A stretch of 64,000 bases of DNA from Adenophora triphylla var. japonica (taxonomy: Eukaryota > Streptophyta > Magnoliopsida > Asterales > Campanulaceae). The stretch is taken from positions 248,001-312,000 of the forward strand of contig JAFEMH010002515.1 in assembly GCA_022495995.1 (NCBI GenBank), written 5' to 3'. This document shows positions 10,961 to 21,000 of the stretch, piece after piece. The position numbers were made by a program, and so were the translations under genes. Under the pieces are notes generated by a model. The model did no database searches, was not told the DNA's origin, and saw only the letters and a list, made by a program, of their open reading frames with translations. Position 1 is the first letter of the stretch; the number at the start of each line of letters is the position of its first letter.

Positions 10961-11717
10961 AAACGGGGAAACACAAAACACGTTTTTTCTAAGTGCTAGA
11001 AAAAAACGCATTTTTTATAAGACCAACTCATTCCCCCACCATCGTATTAAGAAAAAATAGTGTTATATTAAATATTTGTCTTCGTTTAAACTAAATTTGA
11101 CTTTAAAATATTTCATATTCAAAATAATCTTACCTCGTTTATAAAAGTTTCAATCTTCACCACTAACTTATATCCTACTCCCTCCGTTTCGAAAGGAATG
11201 TACAAAAAAATTCAAATTTGCGCTTGATCAAAAACGTATTTGAATTTTTTTGAACATTTTTTTTGGGATAGAAGTAAAATTTTATTAATATGATTGAAGT
11301 AAAATTTTACTAATATGATTTACTTATTTAGAAATACAACATTTATTACGAATGAACCACAAAATAAAATGCGACCATATACTCCCTTCGTCCGGATAAG
11401 ATAATTTCATTTAACTTTTGATAGTCAACACAAATGAATTTTGATAAAATATTAATGACAATAAGATCATCCTAATAAAAGTCTACAAACATTTATTGAT
11501 AATTCACAAAATACATATTCATTTGAATTCATGTTCAGTAACAAAATATCCCAAAGTAAATATTCATTTGAATTCATAATAATAAGAACAAAAGTTAACA
11601 TTTATTTCGCGATGGAGAATTAATTAATTTCCATCTTTTGCTACAGAAATCTATCCCAACTTTTAAAACCATCTCCAACAGTTTGGTGCAAAATTGCACT
11701 ATCTTTGCACAATTTTT

Positions 11718-12389
11718 GGTCATTCTATTTATATATGTATTATCGTCGTACTCCATTTTATTGACACGCATTTTCATTTACTAGATTCAGTTTGATACTT
11801 GCTTTGATATTGGATTTGCTTAGTAAATATTGTTATTAGATTGAATGCATGTTAAAGGTGTTATTGTTATGGAAAATGAGATTTTGTTATATGAAATGGT
11901 GTTGATGTGGCTAATTATTTGACGATCACAGTGGACTTAGTTATTGTGTTTAAGTTGTGTCGGCTCCGTAGCGGGCGGCCAACGATTGAATTTGAGTATC
12001 GTTGAGAAGTCATTGTACCTGAACATGTTGGGTGGGTTGGATTCCCACAAGAGAGAGATAGGGACATCGGACTGTGAAGCATGATCGAATAATGTTTGAT
12101 TTATGAAATTGGGAGTCTTATTGGCATGTCCATATTTATAATTTCAAGAATAGTGTAATTTGTAATTTGTGTTCAATTGACTTCTGTGATAATATGTATC
12201 ATGTTTCTTACTAGCCCTCAGCTCACCCCTTTCAGTTTTACTATGTATCCCCTTCAAGACAACAAGATTTGGCTAAGATCGGAGTGTTTAGAGCATTTGA
12301 GATTATTAGAGAGAATTTGTATCATATTTTATGGAGATTTAAGTTGATAATTTGGTATTGATGGAATTTAAGCATGTGAATATTTTCGG
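11718..12389. other. Unassigned DNA between array and F-box MULE
   Basis: Similarity to the array ends near 11717. The rest holds no open frame of note and no terminal repeats I can pair. The segment around 11940-12060 is less AT-rich and could be an old retroelement or UTR remnant, but nothing identifies it. Confidence 0.5.
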
Positions 12390-13420
12390 GAGTAAACTGT
12401 TTTTTTACCCCGTGTACTATAGCCGAATATCAATTTAACACCTATACATAGAGGAAACAACAAATGTGTCATGCGTACTATTGATTTAATTGCAAAAGTA
12501 ACCAATGAATTAACGGATCGTCAGTAATTTAACGGAACTCGCCTAATTAGCAAATTATTGACTAGTCATTGCTTACTTGGATGCACAACCTCCGACACCT
12601 CATATGTTCCCTCCACCATCGCCTTCTCCCCCCGTCAACCAACTCTGCCCCTCTCTTTCTCTCCTCCTACACCTTGCTTTTGCGTTAGGTCTGGGTGAAA
12701 ATCTTGATATCTGGCTAGATCCGAGGGTTTTTCTAGTTATCCTAGTTATTTTTATTTCTCTCAAAATGGAAATTTCCTTTACTTTAATGTTGATTTGCAG
12801 ACATGTTTTTTTTAGATAGATGAAATGAGGAAAACGGCAAGTCCAGGACGTCCTGATTCTCTCATCCCCCCCCCCTTGTTTTGTATTGATTAAATAAAAA
12901 ATATTCAATCTTTTTCATAATTTATACCATTGTTAACATGACTGAGATGAGAAGAGAGTGGCGCCCGCCGAAGCTAATTAATTACATACTCTCCCTAATC
13001 CCCGTCAAAAGTATTAGCCGTTTCAGGTGTGTTTGTAAGCAAATGCTAACCCTCCTCTCCGATCATCAATTTCTCAATAGGCAATTTCATATCAACAGTC
13101 TTCAAACTACCAAATGTACGGTAATTATGTATTTTTTTTTTTTTTTTTTATTTTCCTTTTCTTTCTTTTCTATTCTTTTTATTTGGTGTTGATTAATCTA
13201 ATTTTTTTTCAAGCAACCAACCGGTCAGCATACAAGTAAGCAACAACTAGTCAATTATTTGCTGATTGGGCGAGATCCGTTAAATTTTCGACGGACCGTT
13301 AATTCATTGGTTACTTTTTTTAATTAAATCAATAGTACGCATGACATATTTATTGTTTTCACGATACAAGTGTTCAATTGATATTATACAATAGTACGCG
13401 GGGCAAATAAAACATTTACT
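12390..13420 (+). mobile_element. Pack-MULE with ~185-bp terminal inverted repeats
   Basis: The left arm at 12390-12575 starts GAGTAAACTGTTTTTTTACC. It matches the reverse complement of the right arm 13232-13420 along most of its length, for example GTACTATTGATTTAATT and CCAATGAATTAACGG in both arms. A 9-bp target duplication TATTTTCGG lies at 12381-12389 and 13421-13429. Long TIRs plus a 9-bp duplication fit Mutator-like elements. There is no transposase; the interior carries an F-box fragment and a proline-rich open stretch at 12577-12819. Confidence 0.88.
12938..13192 (+). pseudogene. F-box protein N-terminal fragment captured by a MULE
   Basis: The frame starting at 12938 reads PPKLINYILSLIPVKSISRF then RCVCKQMLTLLSDHQF, a clear plant F-box domain (the SCF-complex adaptor that binds SKP1/ASK). 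After NSLQTTKC the sequence runs into a T-rich stretch, and no kelch, FBA or LRR substrate-binding region follows. An intact family member would have 350-400 residues; here only about 55 are recognisable. It lies between the two long TIRs, so it was probably copied from a host gene. Whether it is expressed is unknown. Confidence 0.8.
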
Positions 13421-13623
13421 TATTTTCGGAGCGTTACGACACTTGTTCATGGATTCTCCGTATTCAAGTGAATTTATTTTTCCGTGAAGACTCATGTACA
13501 TTTTATGTTTTATTTTATTAAATACTGAAATTACAAAAGTACACCGGAAAAATTCCATGATAGGAGCTAGACTTTTGGCGAACCTTTACCACATTTGGCC
13601 ACTCTTTTGCTTTTACTATTATA

Positions 13624-14104
13624 CTAGTGTAACTCCCGTGCGATGCACGGCATAATCAAATATTTTTATTAAATAGTTAGATTTATATTAAAATATTACT
13701 GCATAATAAAATAAATATTATTAAGTAAATAAATTTGAGAAATTTTCATTTAAATTTAATAGTGATAAAATTAATATGAGAAATTTTCATTTAAATATAA
13801 TGATGATCAAACTCAATATGATAAATTTTATTTCACAACAAAATAAATAATTATTTAAGTAAATAAATAAGTTATTATTCAAGTAAGCAAATAAATATAA
13901 GAAAGTTAATATTAAAAAAATAAATGATCGAAATCGAAACAAATACAACAGGAAATAAAGATGTTTGTATACATTGTAAAACAATTCTTTGAAAACTATT
14001 TTGTGCGTGAATGACACGCGCCTATTTTGTGCGTGAATGACGCGCCAGAAAAATGACAAAATTGCCCTCCCACATCAGAGCGACACGTGTCCCAACCTTT
14101 AAGA
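13624..14104 (-). mobile_element. Helitron-type element, 3' end clear
   Basis: On the minus strand the sequence ends with the hairpin CCGTGCATCGCACGG, a short spacer and CTAG, followed by T (plus strand A|CTAGTGTAACTCCC at 13624). This is a typical plant Helitron 3' terminus. The 5' end is inferred at about 14104 (TCTTAAAGG on the minus strand, next to T) and is less secure. The interior is AT-rich and non-coding. Confidence 0.65.
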
Positions 14105-14118
14105 TAATCTTTAATATA

Positions 14119-14394
14119 CTCCCTCCGTCCCAATAAAAGCTTCACCAATTACCCAAAAGGGCGTCCCGTTAGAAGCTTCACCTTTCCTTTTTTGGACATA
14201 AAATATTATTATTTCCTCCACTCATTCTCTCTCCTACATTATTTTAATACTCACAACACCATTATAATTTATTATTCCCTCCACTAATTCTCTCTCCTAT
14301 TTTCAAATTACACTCACAACATTTTTTTTCCCTCCCATTACCATAATTCCCGTGCCCAAGGAAAATGGTGAAGCAATTGGTGGGACGGAGGGAG
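14119..14394. mobile_element. Stowaway-like MITE, 276 bp
   Basis: Inverted termini CTCCCTCCGTCCCA and TGGGACGGAGGGAG are flanked by TA at 14117-14118 and 14395-14396, as for Tc1/mariner-derived Stowaway MITEs. The interior matches the MITE at 23653-23927 closely. Confidence 0.9.
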
Positions 14395-14626
14395 TATAAA
14401 AGATTATTTCTCTCCACTTGTTTTCCTAACAACATTTTCTCATTCAAATTATTTTTTTTAAAAAATTATATTAAGAAATAATAACAATAAACTAAACATG
14501 AAATATACAATTTAAAGACCAATATTACAAAACGATATTAAATAAAATTCAAATTTCAATAATCATGTATTACATTTAAAATTAGAAAATTTAGCAAAAT
14601 AAAATATACTATGTAATAAAGATATA

Positions 14627-14856
14627 CTCCCTCCGTCTCTAAATGTTTGTCCTATTTGACTTTTTAGTTGAACTTTGACCACAAATATATGACAATTTAA
14701 TTATGTTCATGAAATTCTAAAAATTCATATTGATTCACCATTAATAATATTATCAACAACTTTTAGAATTTCGTAAACATGATTAATCTCTCATAAATTT
14801 GTGGTCAAAGTTCAACAAAAAAATCAAATGAGACAAACATTTAGGGACAGATGGAG
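14627..14856. mobile_element. Stowaway-like MITE, 230 bp, near-perfect hairpin
   Basis: Termini CTCCCTCCGTCTCTAAATG and CATTTAGGGACAGATGGAG are flanked by TA. The two halves are complementary along nearly the whole length, so the transcript or single strand could fold into one long hairpin, a structure often linked to small RNAs. Confidence 0.88.
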
Positions 14857-15345
14857 TACATCATAAATTCTTTTAAAGCATTAATTGTTAACCATTTGGT
14901 CCATTTCCATTTAGATAGTAATCCTATAACCAAAAATGACAAAATAGGGTAACTTAACTGAATAGCTGAGAATTGACCACTAACCATCAGACTTAATTTC
15001 CTTTCTATATTATTGGCGCCTAACCTTCCTAACCGAAGCTGGTCCAACTGCACCGACAAACCATACATACGAAGTTGTGCAATCGGTTAGAGAACCAATA
15101 GGTCACCGTCGATCCAAACCAAAATGAAGTTACAAATTTCGTCTTACTTTAAATTATAAAATAGTAATAATTATTAATAAGGAAAATTAAATAGAAATAT
15201 TATTTTTTTCTATCTCAAATAAATACTTTAAAAAATATACTTCTATAAAAAATTATATTATTCATTTCAAAAATAAATATTATTTTCGACTCAAAATGAA
15301 TAACCAAAAAATAATACTACATTTATTATCCAAAAAATGTATATA
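14857..15345. other. Non-coding DNA, no element recognised
   Basis: AT-rich DNA with a moderately GC-richer stretch at 15000-15120. I find no paired ends, no conserved reading frame and no RNA gene. Confidence 0.5.
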
Positions 15346-15434
15346 CTCCCTTCTTCTCCCTATTTCCCCCCTCAAAGTTTATTACAAGTAACCAAAAAAA
15401 ATAAAATAGAAAAATCATTCCGGGATGCAGGGAG
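15346..15434. mobile_element. Short Stowaway-like MITE, 89 bp
   Basis: TA-flanked element with ends CTCCCTTCTTCTCCC and GGGATGCAGGGAG. It is much shorter than its relatives and probably internally deleted. A lone GGAGGGAGTA end lies at about 15460. Confidence 0.65.
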
Positions 15435-15741
15435 TATTAATCAACACTGATAAAAGGAGGGAGTAGATTGTATGATACACACCCAACAGCATATAAGGAG
15501 AAAGTAAAGAAAAGTTCATATTGGGGAAAATCCCCAACCATAAGATTCTTCAATCTCAATGGATGGGTGGGGGAGGGGGGGGGGGGTCAGCATATACGTA
15601 CGTATGGTCTATATCCGCAAGCCCACAAGCTGTAAGATGATCGGAAACAGTATCCAGCCACAAGCTAGTTGATTTAGTAGTTCATAGAACGGCCAACGCC
15701 CTGCAACTGCGAGCTAAGAAACAAGGGAAGGAGGCAGCAGG

Positions 15742-15898
15742 CAGTGGCGGACCCAGCATAAAATGTAACCGGGTGCCCAAATTAACTACAGTAGTGGGAA
15801 TCGAACTTAGGTCATTCAAAACATAAATGAAATCATTACAATAGCATTTGTTAATGGGTTCACCGCCTCCCAATATTATATGCTTGAGTCCGCCTCTG
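15742..15898 (-). mobile_element. hAT-type MITE inserted in the last codons of the esterase gene
   Basis: Ends CAGTGGCGGACCCAGC and GAGTCCGCCTCTG form a short inverted repeat. They are flanked by an imperfect 8-bp duplication, GCAGCAGG (15734-15741) and GCTGCAGG (15899-15906), 7 of 8 bases equal, as for hAT transposons. Read in the direction of the host gene it supplies the codons for EADSSI and the stop codon. It also contains AGTTCGATTCC on the minus strand, like a pol III B box. Confidence 0.85.
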
Positions 15899-16103
15899 GC
15901 TGCAGGGCTGCAAAGTGAGTGAGATAGGCATCAGCCAACATGTGACCAAGTTTAACCTGAGCCCCCGTGGTCAAATGCAGTTTATCTTCTTTCAGCTCCA
16001 ATCCCTTGGCGTCTACACACACTACATTTGGTATATTAATCCCCTTTTGTGCTTTTCTTACTGCCTCTACAGAATTCTGATCATCCCCTGATGCAATTGC
16101 AAC
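15876..16103 (-). CDS. Carbohydrate esterase (SGNH/SASA family), exon 2
   Basis: This is the second exon of the esterase whose first exon is at 22222-22785. The acceptor is TTGTTGTGGAACAG followed by GTTGCAATTGCATCAGG, phase 0. It encodes VAIASGDDQNSVEAVRKAQK, then VVCVDAKGLELKEDKLHLTT and MLADAYLTHFAALQP. The DKLHLTT block holds the catalytic histidine of the family (DxxHL pattern). The last six residues (EADSSI) and the stop come from the hAT MITE. Before that insertion the frame would have ended in PPSLVS a few bases further on. The total protein is 263 residues, close to the roughly 260 of plant homologues of the At4g34215 type. Confidence 0.88.
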   Translation of the reverse strand, partial: VAIASGDDQNSVEAVRKAQKGINIPNVVCVDAKGLELKEDKLHLTTGAQVKLGHMLADAYLTHFAALQPEADSSI

Positions 16104-16702
16104 CTGTTCCACAACAAGTCATCAAATGAAGTCCATTTTAGGCCCTGAAACGCTAAAAACAATCATTTATTTCCCTCTTCGACTCACATTTCTTGTGTCA
16201 GAACATAACAAAAATAAGCAATGTAGCTCATTTTTTCTTGCTAGTTAATCAATGCATTCAAAAGGGTTTCTCAAACTTTTAGGACAATAAGAAGAGCATA
16301 TTTGGACATTCATTTAGAAATGGAGGGAGTATTACAAACCAGCAAGAGCAAATTTGGACATTTTGGAAAGGACGGAGTAAAGGAGGGAGTACCGGCAAGT
16401 GCTCATTTCGTACACATCGACCATGCACCATACCATATTACCATGTCATAATATTTCGACATTGTTGCTCCCAATGGGCATGATTTGGCCACATCTTTCA
16501 TTTTGTGAGATGTTGTATGATTTCACTGTAAAGAATCAAAAGACTCCTACAACTTCTCAGACAACTCCTACAACTTCCTCCATGCATTCATGCAACTGAT
16601 GCATTTCCATGTTGCTTCCACTTCAGTACATCTTTTATTTAGGTTAATGTATTAGTTGACTTATATTTATGTCTCTTAGAATTAGTTCTTTCATATACCT
16701 AG

Positions 16703-17274
16703 CAGTGGCGGATCTACACCAAAACATTTGGTGTTGCCTATTTCTTTTAGGAAGAAAAAAATTAGCTTAATACTAAAATTCAATATGTTTACATAAATAA
16801 ATATAATATGCTTCAATATGTACCATTTAAAAGATAAAAACATGATTTAAATTGTACCATTCAAGAGATAAAACAAATGTAATTGTAGTGGGTTTTTAGA
16901 AATAAAAATAGTTGTAGTTGTTTTTTCAAATAACGAGGAAAATGAGAGAAAACAGTATTATTAGGTGGTGTTTGGCGAAAAAAAGAAAGGTTCTAGTGGG
17001 TTTTTTGAGAAATAGGAAGTGTTTTGAGAAAAAAGAAAGAGATTTTTCAGAGTAAAAATAAAAAAAAACAACAGCATTTCATGGGATTCGAACCCAAAAC
17101 CTTTGGGTTCTCTCTCAATATCTTAACCAGTTTGGCTAACTTAGACACATGCTTCTATGTAACAATTTAATATATATGCAATACAGTTTATTTTATGCAA
17201 AAAAGAAAAAAATTTTTTTTTTTTTTTTTGGTGTTGCCTCGGCAACACTTGGCACTATAGTAAATCCGCCCCTG
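16703..17274. mobile_element. Non-autonomous hAT element, 572 bp, inside the copia LTR
   Basis: An 8-bp target duplication ATACCTAG at 16695-16702 and 17275-17282 is perfect, and the right LTR of the same copia element has the uninterrupted site. Termini CAGTGGCGGATC and (reverse) CAGGGGCGGATTT are related to those of the MITE at 15742-15898. No transposase is encoded. The interior includes a tRNA-like segment and poly-T tracts. Confidence 0.9.
17074..17152 (-). other. tRNA-like segment with pol III A and B boxes
   Basis: On the minus strand TAGCCAAACTGG (A-box-like) lies at 17139-17128 and GGTTCGAATCC (perfect B box) at 17094-17084, 34 bases apart. The B box sits in a T-arm-like hairpin GGG-TTCGAAT-CCC. 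The ends GCAT and ATGC could pair. The D and anticodon arms are poor, so this is not a functional tRNA. It may be a SINE remnant or a tRNA-derived part of the hAT MITE. Confidence 0.55.
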
Positions 17275-17353
17275 ATACCTAGAAAGCTTCAGTCCCATGT
17301 ATATATATACCTCAGTTTGTATAATGAAAATTCATCTTTGCCATTGTCTTATA

Positions 17354-17370
17354 TGGTATCAAAGCTTAAG
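17354..17370 (+). promoter_or_regulatory. Primer-binding site (initiator-Met tRNA type)
   Basis: TGGTATCAAAGCTTAAG directly follows the left LTR and resembles the TGGTATCAGAGC site used by most plant copia elements, with one changed base. Confidence 0.85.
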
Positions 17371-17422
17371 TGATCAATAAAACAAATTTTTTTTTTCCAG
17401 ACTGCCGTCTTCCTTACCCTCC

Positions 17423-18055
17423 ATGGCTGGCCAAACCTCCTCCACCATCCCTAACACCGATGAACCCAACCACCCTATCCTCTTGGTCAACCTCTCCCAA
17501 TGCAAAACCCTAACACCCCTCACCTACTTAGTTTGGTCTTCCCAAGTAACGTCCCTTCTCTTCGGCCTAGATCTTCTTCAATATGTAGATGGCACCCACC
17601 CCACACCCATCGAAATCATCACAGTTGATGGTAAAGACACACCAAACCCTGCCTTCAAAACTTGGAATAGACAGGATCGGCTTATTCTTAGTGTCCTCCT
17701 AGGAACCTTGGACACCTCCGTCGCTCCCCTTGTTTACCAAGCCAAAACCTCAAACGAGGCTTGGACAATCCTCAAGACAACCTACTCCAATCCCTCTGGA
17801 GGTCACATTCTTCAACTCAAAGACAACCTCTCTACCATCATCAAATCTTCCCTCTCTATCTCGGACTACATGCAAGCTATCAAAGCTTGCACCGACAAAC
17901 TCGCTATTTTGGGAAAACCCCTAGATCCCGAAGATATTATTGCCACCGTTCTTAAGGGTCTCGACTATGACACCTACAAACCCATAGTCGATTCCGTTCG
18001 TGCCCGTGATGACTCCATCACCTTCGAAGCCCTTCATGAGAATCATTTATCATGA
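17423..18055 (+). CDS. Copia gag protein, N-terminal part (210 codons)
   Basis: The open frame from ATG 17423 starts MAGQTSSTIPNTDEPNHPIL, with LVWSSQVTSLLFGLDLLQYV and AWTILKTTYSNPSGGHIL further on. This is the UBN2/retrotran_gag_2 capsid region of plant copia elements. The frame ends at a stop at 18053-18055, but coding continues in another frame from about 18000 with a proline-rich linker and a zinc knuckle, CQYCRYVGHVISQC, at about 18229. A single frameshift therefore separates capsid from nucleocapsid. The product would form the particle shell if the frame were intact. Confidence 0.85.
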   Translation: MAGQTSSTIPNTDEPNHPILLVNLSQCKTLTPLTYLVWSSQVTSLLFGLDLLQYVDGTHPTPIEIITVDGKDTPNPAFKTWNRQDRLILSVLLGTLDTSVAPLVYQAKTSNEAWTILKTTYSNPSGGHILQLKDNLSTIIKSSLSISDYMQAIKACTDKLAILGKPLDPEDIIATVLKGLDYDTYKPIVDSVRARDDSITFEALHENHLS

Positions 18056-21000
18056 GCTTACTCTTAAACAACAAACTCCCTCACCTTCCTTACCTATCTC
18101 AGCCCATGTTGCCAAAACCAATGCCCACTCCTCCCATGCACCCACCCGTCCTTACCCGAGTCATCCTATTCTGCCGACACCCTCACAAAACCGAGCCACT
18201 ACTCCCTCCAATCCATTTAAAGGGAAATGCCAATATTGCAGATATGTTGGCCACGTCATATCCCAATGTCGCCAATTCAAACGCGATTACCCCACCGTCA
18301 ACTTTCCCCCTCCGCCTTCCTCAAACCGCAACACTCGCTCAAACTCATCCCATTCACAACCCCAAGCCCGCACCGTGACAGCTCCTTCCTCGACCCATTT
18401 TGTACCTTGGCTTGTGGATAGTGGTGCAACTCATCACTTAACCAATGATCTCTCTACTCTTGCTCTCCATCATCCTTACGATGGAAGTGATGACGTTATC
18501 ATCGGTGACGGCTCCTCACTCCCCATCGCAAATATAGGTTCTTTTTTTATTCCCACCTCTCATTCTACACTTCAATATCATAATGTCTTACATGTTCCTC
18601 TAATCTCTAAAAATATTATTTCCGTCTCTCAATTTTGCAAAGATAACCATGCTTCCATAGAATTCTCACACTCTTCCTTTATTTTTAAGGAACTCTTGAC
18701 CCAACGAATTCTTCTTCACGGAACAATTGACCATGGCGTTTACGTTTTGCACCCCAACGCTCCTCAAGCTCTCATTGGCACCATCTCAACATCACTTCAA
18801 ACTTGGCATCACAGACTAGGGCACCCCTCCCCCCCATTGTTTCTCTTTTAAATAAGACTTTCTCTTTACGCATTCCTTTTAATAGAACTTTTTCCCATTG
18901 TAATCCTTGTCTTATCAATAAAAGTCACAAACTTCCCTTTTCTACTTCGTCTTTACAAACTAGTGCTCCTCTTGAACTTGTTTTTTCCGATGTTTGGACC
19001 TCTCCGCTTTACTCTTATGATAATTACAAATATTATGTGATTTTTGTTGATCATTTTACCAAATATACGTGGCTCTATCCCCTCAAACAAAAATCCGACA
19101 CCTTTCTCACATTCGCTCGCTTCAAAGCCCTTGTAGAAAAATTCTTCTCTCGCCCCATTGTTCAATTTTTCTCCGACAATGGCGGTGAGTATCTCAAACT
19201 CACTCCATCCCTTCTCCAAAATGGCATCTCTTACTTAACCTCTCCACCACATACTCCCGAACACAACGGCTTTGCCGAACGTCGTCACCTACACTTAGTC
19301 GAAACCGCCCTTACTTCTATCCCACGCTAAGCTTCCGCTCATTTTTTGGTCCCATGCCCTCACAACCGCAGTCTACCTAATCAATAGACTCCCCACCCCC
19401 ACTCTACAAAATGACTCTCCTTATCTAAGGCTATTTCAAAAATCACCCAACTACTCTAAACTTCGTAGCTTTAGGTGTTTGTGCTACCCATGGCTCAAAT
19501 CATACTCACCTCACAAACTTGCACCAAAATCTACCCCATGCATTTTTGTTGGGTACTCTTCCTCTCAAAGTGCGTATCACTGTCTCGACCCAACCACTAA
19601 TAGAGTCTATACCTCTCGTCATGTTAGATTTGTTGAGACCATATTCCCCTACTCAACTCTCACCTCAAACTCCACTATATCTCCTACTATCTCCCCAGAT
19701 GAATGGTGTGCCATCTCCATCCCAATCCTCCAATCCATACCCACTGTACCTAATGCCCAAACAATACCCAACACATCTCCCACCTCACCAGCCGAGCCAC
19801 AACCCCCAAACACCCACCCGCACCCTACACCCTACTGCCTCTACTTCAGCCGAACCCACTCCTCCTGCTCAGACCGAACCAGTCTCACAACATACTAACC
19901 TAAACACCACCCCCACTGCCAACCCAAACACCCCACCATCAGTCCCTCCCAACCCCCCACCCACTCGCACTATGGAAACCAGATTATCCCATGGCATCCG
20001 AAAACCCAATCCCAAATATGCCTATCTTGCTACCCTTCCTTCCCCTTCCTCGCTTCCCACTTCAACCAAACAAGCCCTTTCCATTACCCCGTTGGCGTGC
20101 CGCCGTGCAGAGAGGAATACGGCGCGCTCGTGCGTAATACTACATGGTCACTTGTTCCATCCCGTGAAGCCCCGAACATAGTCGGGTGTAAATGGGTGTT
20201 CCGCATAAAAATCTGACCCCCGACAACACTATACACAAATCAAAGCTCGCCTTGTCGCGAGGGCTTTCATCAACGCCACGGCCTTGACTACTCCGACACA
20301 TTCGGTCCGTAGTCAAACCCGTCACGATACGTCTTGTTCTTTCTCTTGCCGTCACCGTGGTTGGTCCACTTCGCCAACTCGGCGTCCAACAACGCCTTTC
20401 TTGAGGCAATCTCTCGAGAGCAGTTTTCGTATCCCAACCTCTCCCGATTTTCAAAATACTCTTCTTCCCTCTCATGTGTGTCGTGCTCTCGAAAGCCGTC
20501 TACGGTTTAAAGCAAGCACCTCGTGCTTGAGTACACCGCTCTAAAACAATTTCTTCTCTCCTTTGGCTTTCGTTCGTCATTTGTCGACCCTCTCTTTTCA
20601 TTTATTCTCATAACTCCAACTATCTTCTTCTTCTTGTCTATGTCGACGACATAGTCATCACGGGTCCATCAAACTCCTTTCTCTCTACATTCATTACTAG
20701 TCTCTCGACTCGCTTCTCTCTACAAAGATCTAGGCTCACTCTCGTATTTTCTAGGAATAGAAGTCGCCCCCAATTCGAATGGTCTTTTACTCTCTCGAGT
20801 CGAATATATAAATGATATCCTCTCCAAGCCTTGACATGGACCACTCCAAACCCTCTCCCACCCCCATGGCCACCTATCCTTCCCTCTCAGCTCTTCCTCG
20901 CACACCCATCTGCAACCCATCTGAATTTCAAGCCATTATTGGTAGCCTTCAATATCTCTCTCTCACTCGACCCGATATTGCCTTTCCCGTAAACAAATTA

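Larger units (their letters stand above)
9844..11029 (+). mobile_element. Pack-MULE carrying a lipid-transfer-protein fragment
   Basis: The element is bounded by a perfect 9-bp target duplication ATTCCCCCA at 9835-9843 and 11030-11038, the length typical of Mutator-like elements. Terminal regions are inverted and related: CTTGTAAAAAACGCATTTTT on the left, and TCTTATAAAAAATGCG when the right end is read in reverse. Sister units keep the single uninterrupted target at 7520-7528 and 4943-4951. Inside are a UTR-like leader with CTCTCT tracts, an LTP coding fragment and a GTGCCAGT minisatellite. There is no transposase, so it is non-autonomous. A second copy with different cargo is at 24482-25651. 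Confidence 0.9.
300..11717. repeat. Tandem array of ~2.3-kb units with aspartic protease pseudogenes
   Basis: The landmark ATTTATTACGAATGAACC (or a close variant) recurs near 307, 2286, 2917, 5227, 7805 and 11339. The protease start region recurs near 4583, 7158 and 9474. Full units run roughly 2746-5075, 5076-7655 and 7656-11150. The first unit (to about 2120) has lost its protease 5' end. A short partial unit lies at 2130-2745, and a last partial unit runs from about 11040 until similarity stops near 11717. Unit spacing is about 2.3 kb once the inserted Helitron (260 bp) and Pack-MULE (1186 bp) are removed. Each unit also carries the hairpin-forming motif GTGCAAATTTGCAC. The unit is a duplicated genomic segment rather than a classical satellite. 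Confidence 0.85.
16527..17353 (+). repeat. Copia 5' LTR, interrupted by a hAT MITE
   Basis: The LTR matches 21600-21823 except for the 580-bp MITE plus target copy, a 23-bp internal duplication near 16550-16585, and a handful of point differences around 17290-17325. Confidence 0.9.

Noticed and set aside
15682..15873. Minus-strand frame of 63 codons after the esterase as a separate gene
   Set aside because: It spans the hAT MITE and the old 3' end of the esterase; no domain and no start context.
17074..17152. Functional tRNA gene
   Set aside because: A and B boxes are present but the anticodon and D arms do not form properly and the acceptor stem pairs only partly.
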